Source: Bacillus yapensis
Lineage (GTDB): Bacteria; Bacillota; Bacilli; Bacillales; Cytobacillaceae
DNA: 53,477 nucleotides
Assembly: GCF_005280205.1 (NCBI RefSeq)
Contig: NZ_SUND01000024.1
Coordinates: forward strand, 1-53,477
Reading direction: 5' to 3'
The translations under genes were made by a program, and so were the position numbers. Position 1 is the stretch's first letter. The number at the start of each line of letters is the position of its first letter. The notes below the pieces were generated by a model. It was not told the DNA's origin, did not search any database, and was given only the letters and a program-made list of their open reading frames with translations. Of this stretch, positions 1 through 8,341 are shown in pieces.

Positions 1-3
1 ATA

Positions 4-120
<117 letters not shown>

Positions 121-128
121 CAAAATCG

Positions 129-157
129 AAAGAGTATCCAATGAGGTACTCTTTTTT
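129..157 (+). terminator. rRNA operon terminator
   Basis: The hairpin AAAGAGTA / TACTCTTT is followed by a run of T and lies 8 bases after the 5S. It is a standard intrinsic terminator. Confidence 0.85.
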
Positions 158-343
158 GTATGTGAAAAGATTGTCCGTAAGGACAATGAACAAATAGAAA
201 CAAAGTAAAAAGTAAAAAATCGAGGTTGGCTAGGACCAAGGAGGTCAAGGAAGCGAGGGAGAGAAGCCTGGAGCGTACGATGTACGCGAGGACTGAACGA
301 GCGAAGCTGACGAAGAGATCCGACGGTCATAGACGACCGGAGT
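158..343. other. Non-coding spacer with GC-richer segment
   Basis: No gene is seen here. From about 217 the composition becomes GC-richer than the surroundings. It contains the palindrome GCGTAC-GAT-GTACGC (273-287) and a 19-base string (307-325) that recurs at 708-726. It looks like rRNA-operon flanking or spacer DNA left by rearrangement. The long - strand open frame across it (82-585) passes through 5S rRNA and is not a gene. Confidence 0.5.
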
Positions 344-420
344 CCGAACGCGGAAGTTAAGCTTCGGCGCCAATGGTAGTTAGGGGCTGTCCCCTTGTGA
401 GAGTAGGACGTTGCCGGGCA
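344..420 (+). pseudogene. 5' truncated second copy of 5S rRNA
   Basis: Matches positions 44-121 of the 5S gene at an offset of 300 bases, with a 2-base deletion and a few substitutions (ACACGG to ACGCGG). About the first 40 bases of the 5S are missing, so it cannot form the terminal stem and is probably not functional. The downstream terminator is duplicated with it. Confidence 0.85.
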
Positions 421-426
421 AAATCG

Positions 427-457
427 AAAGAGTATCCAATGAGGTACTTTTTTTTTG
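427..457 (+). terminator. Duplicated, decayed rRNA terminator
   Basis: Copy of the 129-157 terminator following the truncated 5S. The right arm has changed from TACTCTTT to TACTTTTT, which weakens the stem, but the T run remains. Confidence 0.6.
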
Positions 458-504
458 ATCGAAGCTTGAATAAAGATGAGTGTGAATTTATTACATTGAA
501 AAAT

Positions 505-690
505 AGGAGGAAAAATTCCGGCTAAATCAGGAATTTGACTTACTGCTCTATAAATAAGCGGAATTTTTCCGGTTAAGCTATACATTTTTCAAGATTTTAA
601 GGCTTATTAGGTTATTTAGCGGAAAATCTCCGCCTATTTCACGTAATATCTATTATTTTTTTAAAATAAACGGAATTTCTCCGGTTAAGT
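505..690. repeat. Four spaced palindromes of the CGGAATTTCTCCG type
   Basis: Four related imperfect palindromes centred near 517, 565, 626 and 678: GGAAAAATTCCGG, GCGGAATTTTTCCGG, GCGGAAAATCTCCGC and ACGGAATTTCTCCGG. Most are flanked by TTA/TAA. Arms vary together, so pairing is retained. There is no coding potential. They fill the space between the 5S fragment and csfB. Confidence 0.7.
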
Positions 691-707
691 GGCTATAGTG
701 ACTACAC

Positions 708-726
708 CTGACGAAGAGATCCGACG
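708..726. repeat. 19-base direct repeat of 307-325
   Basis: The string beginning CTGACGAAGAGATCC is identical at 307-325 and 708-726. It suggests that rRNA-flanking DNA was duplicated or moved here. Confidence 0.7.
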
Positions 727-786
727 CTCCCTAAAAAAAGCCCAAATCTTCTTAGTCTAGGAAAATAGAAGACTAATATCGACATG

Positions 787-808
787 AAAAAAAGCCCCAA
801 TCAGGGCT
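787..808 (-). terminator. csfB terminator
   Basis: On the - strand, AGCCC-TGATTG-GGGCT is followed by seven T. It lies just after the csfB stop codon. Confidence 0.8.
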
Positions 809-814
809 ACGTCT

Positions 815-1018
815 TTACGAATAAATTTCAGGTGTATTAATTTTCTTTAGTTTTTTTAAGTAATATTTATATTGAGGGTCTCTTGTATCCGTTGAAATAA
901 TGCTTTTTTCACAATGTGAGCAGATAAAAGATGTGTATAGATGAATGCCCTCATCTTTTGATTGATCGCAAATGACACATAATTCCCCAGGGTATTTTTT
1001 TGCTAATGACGAACTCAA
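815..1018 (-). CDS. csfB: Anti-sigma-G factor Gin (CsfB)
   Basis: A 67-residue protein with two zinc-binding CxxC pairs, CVIC and CSHC, and the family signature GIHLYTSFIC. It ends in KINTPEIYS, as in B. subtilis CsfB/Gin. Gin binds and inhibits sigma-G (and sigma-E) so that late forespore genes are not switched on too early. The open frame extends to a TTG at 1039, but GGAGGTGGAG on the - strand sits 6 bases before a TTG at 1018, which I take as the start. A sigma-F-type promoter lies directly upstream and a terminator directly downstream, so it is a single-gene unit. Its strand is opposite to its neighbours. Confidence 0.93.
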   Translation of the reverse strand: MSSSLAKKYPGELCVICDQSKDEGIHLYTSFICSHCEKSIISTDTRDPQYKYYLKKLKKINTPEIYS

Positions 1019-1040
1019 GATAACTCCACCTCCACACAAC

Positions 1041-1070
1041 TATTCTGCCCATAAATCCCCTATTCTATAA
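1041..1070 (-). promoter_or_regulatory. Sigma-F-type promoter of csfB
   Basis: On the - strand, TTATA (-35), 15 bases, then GGGCAGAATA, which fits the sigma-F -10 consensus GGNNANAHTR at every position. B. subtilis csfB is known to be sigma-F dependent. Confidence 0.75.
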
Positions 1071-1238
1071 CAATTTTTTGAATATTCGCGTGCTAAAAGG
1101 AGGATAAAGTCCATAATAAAAACTTGATGAAGAGGTTAATCTTAGTTTATGTTCCAAATTCGCATTCGTTGTATGTCTTCTTGAAGATTTTTAGATTAAT
1201 TGTTCTTCATATTTGATAAAATGGATATTGGTGATAAA

Positions 1239-2660
1239 ATGAATCAGTTTGATGTGCCTTTATTTGAGGCTTTGAGAAAACATAATGAAAAAAAGCCGAT
1301 TTCACTACATGTTCCAGGACATAAAAATGGTTTGCTGTTACAGTCGACTCCCTTTTTTCAAGAAATACTGGATATCGATGTAACAGAATTAACGAATTTA
1401 GACGATCTTCATTCTCCTGAAGGAGCTATTTTAGAAGCTGAACAACTTTTAGCTGATGCATATAAGGCGGAGCGAAGTTTTTTTCTTGTGAATGGGTCTA
1501 CAGTTGGCAACCTCGCGATGATGATGGCGACCCTGAAAAAAGGGGACATTGCTTTTATTCAGCGAAATTGTCATAAATCAGTACTAAATGGAATTGAACT
1601 AACGGGGGCACAACCTGTACTTCTTGGTCCAGAGCAGCATGAAGACTGCGGAGTGGCAGGAGGGGTATCTCTTGATACGATTAGAAAAGCCTATACGTTA
1701 TACCCGGAATGCAAAGCGATTATTTTAACCTATCCGAATTATTATGGCATAACCTTTAATTTGAAAGAGATTATTCAATTTGCTCATGAAAAACATATAC
1801 CGGTACTCATTGACGAGGCCCATGGGGCACATTTTATTGGAGGCGAGTATTTTCCGCCATCTGCTGTCGAACTAGGAGCAGATGTAGTTGTGCAATCTGC
1901 TCATAAAACATTGCCTGCGATGACAATGGGGTCGTTTTTGCATGTCAACAGCGAGTATGTTTCTATAGAGAGTGTGAATCACTATTTACGAATCTTACAA
2001 TCAAGTAGCCCATCTTATCCGATCATGGCATCTTTAGATTTGGCACGGAGTTATATTGGAACCTTTGAAAAAGAGGACGAGCACTTTTTAAAAGAAACGA
2101 TTGAAGCTTTTAAGAAGGAACTCAAAACTTTAGATTTTGTGAAGGTATTAGAATTCCCGATTCACCAAGGAGACCCATTAAAACTGACGCTGCAATCACG
2201 CTGCGATAAGACAGGCTTTGAATTACAGCGTATATTTGAGGAAAAAGGAATTTATACAGAAATGGCGGATCCGAATAACGTCTTGCTCGTATTGCCATTG
2301 CTGAAAAAGAATATGCTTTTTCCATTTGATGAAATCATGGAACAATTAAGGGCGATCAATCTAACAGCAATTCAAGAAGATCGAAAGAATGTTTATTTTT
2401 ATAAGGAAAAAATCTCGACACTACATAGGGAGCATTCAAATCAGGAAGAATATGTTCCGATTGCGAATGCTGAGAACTCTATATGTGCAGATACGATTAT
2501 ACCTTATCCACCTGGAGTTCCACTTTTACTAAAAGGGGAAATGATCACAAAAGAGGATGTGAAAGGCCTCACTCATTTGTTGAATTCAGGAGCGAGATTC
2601 CAAGGTGGGCAGCAATTAACACAAGGAATGCTGAAAATTTTTTCACAGAAAGAAATTTAA
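1239..2660 (+). CDS. yaaO: Orn/Lys/Arg decarboxylase family protein YaaO
   Basis: A 473-residue, fold-type I pyridoxal-phosphate decarboxylase of the short form found in Bacillus (SpeA/YaaO group). Visible motifs are HVPGHKNG near the N-terminus, the aspartate region IDEAHGAH, and SAHKTLPAMT around residue 220, whose lysine should bind PLP. It probably decarboxylates a basic amino acid (arginine or lysine); the substrate cannot be read from sequence. The start is placed at ATG 1239, 4 bases after GGTGAT; an upstream in-frame start at 1200 lacks a ribosome-binding site. It is first in the yaaO-tmk run. The xpaC and yaaN genes that precede it in B. subtilis are not here. Confidence 0.9.
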   Translation: MNQFDVPLFEALRKHNEKKPISLHVPGHKNGLLLQSTPFFQEILDIDVTELTNLDDLHSPEGAILEAEQLLADAYKAERSFFLVNGSTVGNLAMMMATLKKGDIAFIQRNCHKSVLNGIELTGAQPVLLGPEQHEDCGVAGGVSLDTIRKAYTLYPECKAIILTYPNYYGITFNLKEIIQFAHEKHIPVLIDEAHGAHFIGGEYFPPSAVELGADVVVQSAHKTLPAMTMGSFLHVNSEYVSIESVNHYLRILQSSSPSYPIMASLDLARSYIGTFEKEDEHFLKETIEAFKKELKTLDFVKVLEFPIHQGDPLKLTLQSRCDKTGFELQRIFEEKGIYTEMADPNNVLLVLPLLKKNMLFPFDEIMEQLRAINLTAIQEDRKNVYFYKEKISTLHREHSNQEEYVPIANAENSICADTIIPYPPGVPLLLKGEMITKEDVKGLTHLLNSGARFQGGQQLTQGMLKIFSQKEI

Positions 2661-2708
2661 GAATGACCTAGCGCCATGCGCTTTTCTTAGTAAAATTGGA
2701 GGATTACA

Positions 2709-3335
2709 ATGACTAGAGGTTTATTTATTACGACAGAAGGTCCTGAAGGGGCTGGCAAAACAACAATTCTGCAGATGCTTATAGAGAAATTGCAAGCTGA
2801 TGGCGTGAAGGTATTATATACAAGAGAACCAGGCGGAATTGAAATTGCTGAACAAATTCGCAATGTTATTCTGGATAAAAACAATATAGCGATGGATCCG
2901 AGAACGGAAGCTCTACTATATGCGGCAGCACGAAGACAGCATTTAGTGGAAAAAGTAGAGCCTGCATTAAAAGAAGGTTATATCGTACTATGCGATCGTT
3001 TCATCGATAGTTCTCTAGCCTATCAGGGGCATGCGAGAAAGCTAGGCATCGATGAGGTATATAGCATTAATCGTTTTGCAATTGATGATATGATGCCAAA
3101 TCTAACTTTGTATTTTGATATAGAGCCGGAAGTCGGTCTTGAAAGAATTAATAAAAGCAGTGAGCGAGAGGTTAATCGACTCGATTTGGAAAACCTTCAA
3201 TTTCATCAGGATGTGCGTGAAGGGTACCAAATTTTATTAAAGCGATTCCCAGAAAGAATGTATAAAATCGACGCTGGGCAAACCATTGATGTTGTATTAG
3301 AAACAGCTTATCAGAAGGTAAAGGGGTTACTTTAA
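2709..3335 (+). CDS. tmk: Thymidylate kinase
   Basis: A 208-residue P-loop kinase that phosphorylates dTMP to dTDP for DNA synthesis. The P-loop [11 protein letters not shown] lies at about residues 8-18, the DR(F/Y) motif [13 protein letters not shown] binds dTMP, and the arginine after TREPGG is the usual substrate contact. A strong ribosome-binding site, GGAGGATT, precedes ATG 2709. It follows yaaO by 48 bases, and its own hairpin terminator follows, separating it from darA. Confidence 0.97.
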   Translation: MTRGLFITTEGPEGAGKTTILQMLIEKLQADGVKVLYTREPGGIEIAEQIRNVILDKNNIAMDPRTEALLYAAARRQHLVEKVEPALKEGYIVLCDRFIDSSLAYQGHARKLGIDEVYSINRFAIDDMMPNLTLYFDIEPEVGLERINKSSEREVNRLDLENLQFHQDVREGYQILLKRFPERMYKIDAGQTIDVVLETAYQKVKGLL

Positions 3336-3344
3336 TCCTATTCC

Positions 3345-3388
3345 AGAACAGACATGTCTTAAAGTTGAATCTTTAAGGCATGTTTGTT
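3345..3388 (+). terminator. tmk terminator
   Basis: Long hairpin ACATGTCTTAAAG / CTTTAAGGCATGT with a TTGAAT loop, followed by a T-rich stretch. Confidence 0.7.
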
Positions 3389-3418
3389 TATATAGAATCT
3401 GTTGGTTTTGTAAATTCC

Positions 3419-3427
3419 TGTTATAAT
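3419..3427 (+). promoter_or_regulatory. Extended -10 promoter of darA
   Basis: TGTTATAAT is a perfect extended -10 element for sigma-A. No good -35 is seen. It lies 39 bases before darA. Confidence 0.6.
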
Positions 3428-3435
3428 AGACATAA

Positions 3436-3795
<360 letters not shown>

Positions 3796-3825
3796 TCTGA
3801 AATAAATGTAAGAGAGATGATAGAT

Positions 3826-4830
3826 GTGAGTACGTGGGATACCTTAGAAGAAATGCAGCCAAACGTTTTGAAAATGTTAAAGAATAGTATAAACAAAGGT
3901 CGGTTAGCCCACGCTTACTTATTCGAGGGGATGCGAGGGACTGGGAAGAAAGAGGTTAGTATGCTTCTTTCGAAGAGTCTTTTTTGTACGGCTCCAATTG
4001 ATGGATACATGCCCTGTGAAGCTTGTCATAACTGTAAAAGGATCAATAGTGGCAATCATCCTGATATTCATGTGGTTGAGCCAGATGGGGCTTCCATTAA
4101 GAAGCATCAAATCCAGTCTTTGCAGGAGGAGTTCTCGAAAACAGGGGTTGAGTCGAAGCGGAAGGTGTACACGATTGTCCATGCTGATCGGATGACAGTA
4201 AACGCTGCGAATAGCTTGTTGAAGTTTTTAGAGGAGCCAACATCGGAGACGACAGCGATTCTATTAACCGAACAAGCCCAACAAATTTTACCAACCATTC
4301 TATCACGTTGCCAAATTGTGACTTTCAAACATTTATCTCCTGAGCATTTGATTCAAAAATTGATAGATCGAGGCGTTTCAGAAAGAAAAGCACCAATCAT
4401 TGCACAACTTACCAATAATTTGGATGAAGGACTTCTTCTAAGTAATGATGAATGGTTTGCACAAGCCCAAAGCATAGTGGTAAAATTATATGAAGTATTA
4501 AGAAAAAATCCACTTGAAGCTTTGGTTGCGCTTCAAGAAAATTGGTTCTTACACTTTAAAGAGAAAGAGCAGATCGATCAAGGACTAGATTTATTACTAC
4601 TAATCCTCAAAGATTTATTATATATACAGCTCGGGAAGCAAAACCAGGCTGTTTATTTGGACGAGAGCAGTCGTCTTGAACAATTTGCTTTGCAAACTTC
4701 TGGACAGCGTCTAGCCCATCAGATGACGGCTGTATTAGACGCTAAGAGAAAGCTGCATGCAAATATGAATCCGCAGCTGCTTATGGAGCAGCTTGTGCTA
4801 GAATTGCAGGAGGGATCTACCTTTGTATAA
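3826..4830 (+). CDS. holB: DNA polymerase III subunit delta'
   Basis: A 334-residue clamp-loader subunit that opens the sliding clamp at the replication fork with the DnaX and delta subunits. Features are HAYLFEGMRGTGK (degenerate P-loop), a four-cysteine zinc module spanning CTAPIDGYMPCEACHNC, and the sensor region ANSLLKFLEEP followed by the SRC motif. An ATG at 3817 is in frame, but GAGAGATGAT better serves the GTG at 3826, so that is my choice. Its 3' end overlaps ricT by 8 bases, implying translational coupling. Confidence 0.94.
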   Translation: MSTWDTLEEMQPNVLKMLKNSINKGRLAHAYLFEGMRGTGKKEVSMLLSKSLFCTAPIDGYMPCEACHNCKRINSGNHPDIHVVEPDGASIKKHQIQSLQEEFSKTGVESKRKVYTIVHADRMTVNAANSLLKFLEEPTSETTAILLTEQAQQILPTILSRCQIVTFKHLSPEHLIQKLIDRGVSERKAPIIAQLTNNLDEGLLLSNDEWFAQAQSIVVKLYEVLRKNPLEALVALQENWFLHFKEKEQIDQGLDLLLLILKDLLYIQLGKQNQAVYLDESSRLEQFALQTSGQRLAHQMTAVLDAKRKLHANMNPQLLMEQLVLELQEGSTFV

Positions 4831-5632
4831 TGTTGTAGGTGTCCGCTTTAAAAAAGCGGGGAAAATATATTATTTTGATCCCGGAGATCTCTTAATTCAG
4901 AAGGACGATTTTGTAATCGTGGAAACGGTTAGAGGAGTAGAGTATGGGAAGGTCGTCATTGGTCCTAAGCATGTTGAAGAACATGATGTTGTCCTCCCAC
5001 TCAAAAAAGTTCTGAGAATTGCCGATCAAAAGGATCGTATGATCGTAGAGGAAAATAAGCAGTCCGCGAAGGAAGCTTATGAGGTTTGTTGTGAAAAGGT
5101 TGATCTTCATCAGCTTGATATGAAGCTTGTTGATGTCGAGTACACCTTTGATCGGAATAAAGTGATCTTTTATTTTACAGCGGATGGTCGGGTTGATTTT
5201 AGAGAATTGGTGAAGGATTTAGCTGCCATTTTTAGAACTCGCATTGAGTTAAGACAAATTGGTGTCCGCGATGAAGCGAAGATGCTTGGTGGAATTGGCC
5301 CATGTGGTCGTATGCTGTGCTGTTCTAGCTTCCTCGGTGATTTTGAGCCTGTATCCATCAAAATGGCGAAAGATCAAAATCTTTCTCTTAATCCAACAAA
5401 AATCTCTGGATTATGTGGTCGTCTCATGTGCTGCTTAAAATATGAGAATGATGAGTATGAATCAGCCAAGGAGCAGCTTCCGGATGTTGGTGAAATTATT
5501 GGCACACCAGCTGGTCTTGGCAAAGTTGTTGGTTTAAACATTTTAGAACGTATACTTCAGGTAGAAATGATAGATCAAGAGCGTGTCCTCGAATATACAC
5601 TGGATGAAATATTAAAGGAAGGCGCTATGTAG
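4823..5632 (+). CDS. ricT: RicT (YaaT), RNase Y specificity complex subunit
   Basis: A 269-residue PSP1-domain protein. With RicA (YmcA) and RicF (YlbF) it forms an iron-sulfur complex that directs RNase Y mRNA maturation and promotes the Spo0A phosphorelay, biofilm and competence. Many cysteines are visible, notably GGIGPCGRMLCCS and SGLCGRLMCCLKYEN, the cluster-ligand region. It starts at TTG 4823 (MYNVVGVRFKKAGK, aligning with the family), 6 bases after AGGAGGGAT, and overlaps holB. It is followed by yabA in the usual order. Confidence 0.95.
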   Translation: MYNVVGVRFKKAGKIYYFDPGDLLIQKDDFVIVETVRGVEYGKVVIGPKHVEEHDVVLPLKKVLRIADQKDRMIVEENKQSAKEAYEVCCEKVDLHQLDMKLVDVEYTFDRNKVIFYFTADGRVDFRELVKDLAAIFRTRIELRQIGVRDEAKMLGGIGPCGRMLCCSSFLGDFEPVSIKMAKDQNLSLNPTKISGLCGRLMCCLKYENDEYESAKEQLPDVGEIIGTPAGLGKVVGLNILERILQVEMIDQERVLEYTLDEILKEGAM

Positions 5633-5659
5633 GAATCCACAGACGATTGAGGTGGAAGC

Positions 5660-6031
5660 GTGAATAAAAAAGAAATCTTTGATTCAGTGAGTAATATGGA
5701 AGAGCGAATTGGGCAGCTGTATCAACAGCTTGGTGAGTTAAAAGAGCATTTAGCGGAAATACTGGAAGAGAATAACTCATTGAAGCTAGAAAATGTTCAT
5801 CTAAGACGTCGGCTAGAACATACAACCTCTGATGTAGAGCAATTGGATCAAAATCAGAATCAAAAGAAATTATCTGGGAATCCAGATGAAAAAATCGTAG
5901 ATATCGGGGAAGGATATGATAATTTAGCCCGACTCTACCAGGAAGGTTTCCATATTTGTAATTTACATTTTGGAAGTCCTCGTAAAGAAGGAGATTGTCT
6001 TTTCTGCCTATCTTTTCTTAATAAAAAATAA
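5660..6031 (+). CDS. yabA: Replication initiation control protein YabA
   Basis: A 123-residue negative regulator of replication initiation that binds DnaA and the clamp DnaN. An N-terminal leucine-zipper coiled coil (about residues 1-60, forming a tetramer) is followed by a linker and a C-terminal zinc module with HICNLHF and DCLFCLSF. It starts at GTG 5660 after GAGGTGGAAG. It sits between ricT and trmN6, as in B. subtilis, and a terminator follows. Confidence 0.95.
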   Translation: MNKKEIFDSVSNMEERIGQLYQQLGELKEHLAEILEENNSLKLENVHLRRRLEHTTSDVEQLDQNQNQKKLSGNPDEKIVDIGEGYDNLARLYQEGFHICNLHFGSPRKEGDCLFCLSFLNKK

Positions 6032-6035
6032 GTTG

Positions 6036-6064
6036 GTCTTCCCCACACGGGAAGGCTTTTTTTT
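6036..6064 (+). terminator. yabA terminator
   Basis: CTTCCC-CACAC-GGGAAG followed by GC and eight T. Confidence 0.85.
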
Positions 6065-6081
6065 CAACTAGGAGGTTCAAA

Positions 6082-6828
6082 ATGGTTCAATTGAAAGATG
6101 ATGAGCGTCTGGATTATTTATTGGCAGAGGATTTACGAATTATCCAGAGCCCATCGGTTTTTTCCTTTTCTTTGGACGCTGTGCTACTCGCAAGATTTGT
6201 CTATGTCCCCATTCAAAAGGGAAAGTTAATTGATTTATGTAGCGGTAATGGGGTGATTCCGCTTTTTCTTAGCGCTCGTACGAAGGGCGACATTACAGGG
6301 GTAGAGATTCAAGAACGACTCTATGATATGGCGCTAAGAAGCATTGAATATAATCAACTTGAAGATCGTATTCAGATGATTCATGGGGATATTAAGGATA
6401 TGCCACGTGAGCTAGGGAACGGAAAATATGATGTGGTGACGTGTAATCCTCCCTATTTTCCAACGCCATCTAAGGAAGAGATTAATGCGAATGAACATCT
6501 GGCTATCGCTCGCCATGAAATTTATTGTACGTTAGAGGATACGATTCGTGTGGCAAGTCAGTTGGCTAAACAAGGTGGGAAGGTGGCCTTTGTTCATCGT
6601 CCAGGGCGATTAGTGGATATTGTCACGCTCATGCGTCAATATCGATTGGAGCCAAAAAGAATTCAACTTGTGTATCCAAAAAGGGGCAAGGAAGCAAACA
6701 CTCTTTTAGTCGAAGCAATCAAGGATGGGAAATCTGATTTAAAAATACTTCCCCCGCTATATGTATACGAAGAGAACAATGAGTACACACCGGAAATAAA
6801 GGAAATTCTCTATGGGGATAAAGCATAG
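6082..6828 (+). CDS. trmN6: tRNA1(Val) (adenine-N6)-methyltransferase family protein YabB
   Basis: A 248-residue class I SAM-dependent methyltransferase. The SAM-binding region is [13 protein letters not shown], and the catalytic NPPY motif of N6-adenine methyltransferases is in VVTCNPPYF. The family (E. coli YfiC/TrmN6) methylates A37 of tRNA1(Val); the exact target in Bacillus is inferred. The ribosome-binding site is AGGAGG before ATG 6082. The GIY-YIG gene yazA, which lies after it in B. subtilis, is absent: only 32 bases separate it from rsmI. Confidence 0.9.
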   Translation: MVQLKDDERLDYLLAEDLRIIQSPSVFSFSLDAVLLARFVYVPIQKGKLIDLCSGNGVIPLFLSARTKGDITGVEIQERLYDMALRSIEYNQLEDRIQMIHGDIKDMPRELGNGKYDVVTCNPPYFPTPSKEEINANEHLAIARHEIYCTLEDTIRVASQLAKQGGKVAFVHRPGRLVDIVTLMRQYRLEPKRIQLVYPKRGKEANTLLVEAIKDGKSDLKILPPLYVYEENNEYTPEIKEILYGDKA

Positions 6829-6860
6829 TAGAGAAAATAAAGAGATTTAGGTGAACGATA

Positions 6861-7736
6861 ATGTGGCAGCAAAAAAGCTTTGAAAATGAACAAACGAAAG
6901 GGATATTATATTTAATCCCTACGCCAATTGGAAACTTAGAAGATATGAGCTTTCGAGCGATCCGACTTTTAAAAGAAGCGGACGTAATCGCAGCGGAAGA
7001 TACAAGAAATACAAAAAAACTTTGCAATCATTTTGAGATTGCCACGCCAGTTGTCAGCTATCACGAGCACAATAAAGAGACAAGTGGAGAAAAGCTGATT
7101 GAGAGGTTGAAGGACGGTGCTAAAATTGCACTCGTGAGTGATGCCGGAATGCCAACGATCTCCGATCCTGGCTATGAATTAGTTGTAGCAGCAACAAATG
7201 AGAATTTAACGGTCGTGCCTCTTCCAGGAGCAAATGCAGCTCTTACAGCTTTGATTGCATCAGGTCTATCAACGCAGCCTTTTTACTTTTACGGTTTTTT
7301 ACCAAGACAGAAAAAGGACAAGAAGCGGGAGCTGGAGGAGTTATCGAAATTAATGTCTACGGTGATCTTCTATGAGTCTCCGCACCGTTTAAAGGAAACG
7401 TTACAGCTTATGTTGGATGTGTTTGGAGATCGAAAGGTTTCGCTTTGTCGAGAGCTAACGAAACGTTATGAAGAGTTTATTCGTGGAACGATGAGCGAAG
7501 TTCTTGAATGGGCGCAATCTGATGAAGTTAGAGGAGAGTTCTGTATCATTGTTGAAGGAAGTCATGAGAGGGCAGAAGAAGCCAATGTATGGTGGGAATC
7601 TTTATCTCTAGTCGAGCATATTGAACACTATATTTCCGAGAAAAACTATTCCTCCAAAGAGGCGATCAAGCAAACCGCGAAAGATCGAAACTTGAATAAA
7701 AGAGAAGTATATCAGGCGTATCATATTGAAGAATAA
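6861..7736 (+). CDS. rsmI: 16S rRNA (cytidine(1402)-2'-O)-methyltransferase RsmI
   Basis: A 291-residue member of the tetrapyrrole methylase fold that 2'-O-methylates C1402 in the 16S rRNA decoding centre using SAM. The N-terminus carries LIPTPIGNLEDMSFRA, then AEDTRNT and LVSDAGMPTISDPG, all family signatures, with VPLPGANAALTAL next. It starts at ATG 6861 after TTTAGGTGA. It converges with abrB across a shared terminator. Confidence 0.95.
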   Translation: MWQQKSFENEQTKGILYLIPTPIGNLEDMSFRAIRLLKEADVIAAEDTRNTKKLCNHFEIATPVVSYHEHNKETSGEKLIERLKDGAKIALVSDAGMPTISDPGYELVVAATNENLTVVPLPGANAALTALIASGLSTQPFYFYGFLPRQKKDKKRELEELSKLMSTVIFYESPHRLKETLQLMLDVFGDRKVSLCRELTKRYEEFIRGTMSEVLEWAQSDEVRGEFCIIVEGSHERAEEANVWWESLSLVEHIEHYISEKNYSSKEAIKQTAKDRNLNKREVYQAYHIEE

Positions 7737-7737
7737 G

Positions 7738-7765
7738 AAAGGCTCCTCATGAAAGAGGAGCCTTT
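7738..7765. terminator. Bidirectional terminator between rsmI and abrB
   Basis: Perfect stem GGCTCCTC-ATGAAA-GAGGAGCC flanked by A on the left and T on the right, between two converging genes. Confidence 0.8.
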
Positions 7766-7775
7766 GAATATTTAA

Positions 7776-8060
7776 TTAAGCTTTAACAGTGAAAGCGTCT
7801 TGGATTTCTTTTACTAATTTTTCTGCACCGTCACGGCTTAAGATTAACTTACCGTCAGCGAATGTCATGTTGTCATCAGAAACTTCACCAGTTACTTGGC
7901 AAGTCATGTTTGGTAAGTATTTCTTTAGAATGATACGCTCGTCATCTACGTAAATTTCTAAAGCATCTTTTTCTGCAATTCCTAATGTACGTCTTAATTC
8001 GATTGGAATAACCACGCGACCAAGTTCATCAACCTTACGAACAATACCTGTAGATTTCAT
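7776..8060 (-). CDS. abrB: Transition state regulator AbrB
   Basis: A 94-residue DNA-binding protein that represses many stationary-phase, biofilm and sporulation genes during growth. The N-terminal AbrB swapped-hairpin domain is MKSTGIVRKVDELGRVVIP; the C-terminal half mediates tetramer formation. The start is ATG 8060 after AGAGGAGATT; six upstream in-frame codons lack support. Its promoter and tandem Spo0A boxes closely match the B. subtilis arrangement, so repression by Spo0A~P at the onset of sporulation is very likely. Confidence 0.96.
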   Translation of the reverse strand: MKSTGIVRKVDELGRVVIPIELRRTLGIAEKDALEIYVDDERIILKKYLPNMTCQVTGEVSDDNMTFADGKLILSRDGAEKLVKEIQDAFTVKA

Positions 8061-8109
8061 TTTAAAATCTCCTCTCAATCTCCAAAAATATATTTTTCTC
8101 TATCTATTT

Positions 8110-8126
8110 TTCGTCATAATTCGACA
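8110..8126 (-). promoter_or_regulatory. Tandem Spo0A boxes in the abrB leader
   Basis: TTCGACA at 8120-8126 is a perfect 0A box (TGTCGAA on the - strand), and TTCGTCA at 8110-8116 is a 6/7 match, with starts 10 bases apart. They lie downstream of the -10, as in B. subtilis abrB, where Spo0A~P represses. Confidence 0.85.
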
Positions 8127-8143
8127 AATTTTTCTCTAATCCA

Positions 8144-8172
8144 ATAATAACAGTAATTCCCATAAACGTCAA
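8144..8172 (-). promoter_or_regulatory. Sigma-A promoter of abrB
   Basis: On the - strand, TTGACG, 17 bases, TATTAT. The distance to the 0A boxes and to the abrB start fits the known abrB promoter layout. Confidence 0.8.
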
Positions 8173-8311
8173 TAATTTTATCTGTATTTTTTTAGTAATT
8201 ATTGGATCATTTGTTACATAGATTTTACATCGGGTCTTTTGTATATTTCAAGAACAATGAATTAAATATCCGAAAAATTATTATATTCAGTAACTTGTTA
8301 AATCGATTCTG

Positions 8312-8328
8312 TTCGACAACTTTCGACA
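8312..8328. promoter_or_regulatory. Second tandem pair of perfect Spo0A boxes
   Basis: TTCGACA occurs at 8312-8318 and again at 8322-8328, with starts exactly 10 bases apart, the same spacing as the pair in the abrB leader. They lie about 140 bases upstream of the abrB -35 in the abrB-metG gap. Confidence 0.65.
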
Positions 8329-8341
8329 TAATTCTTCGTTA

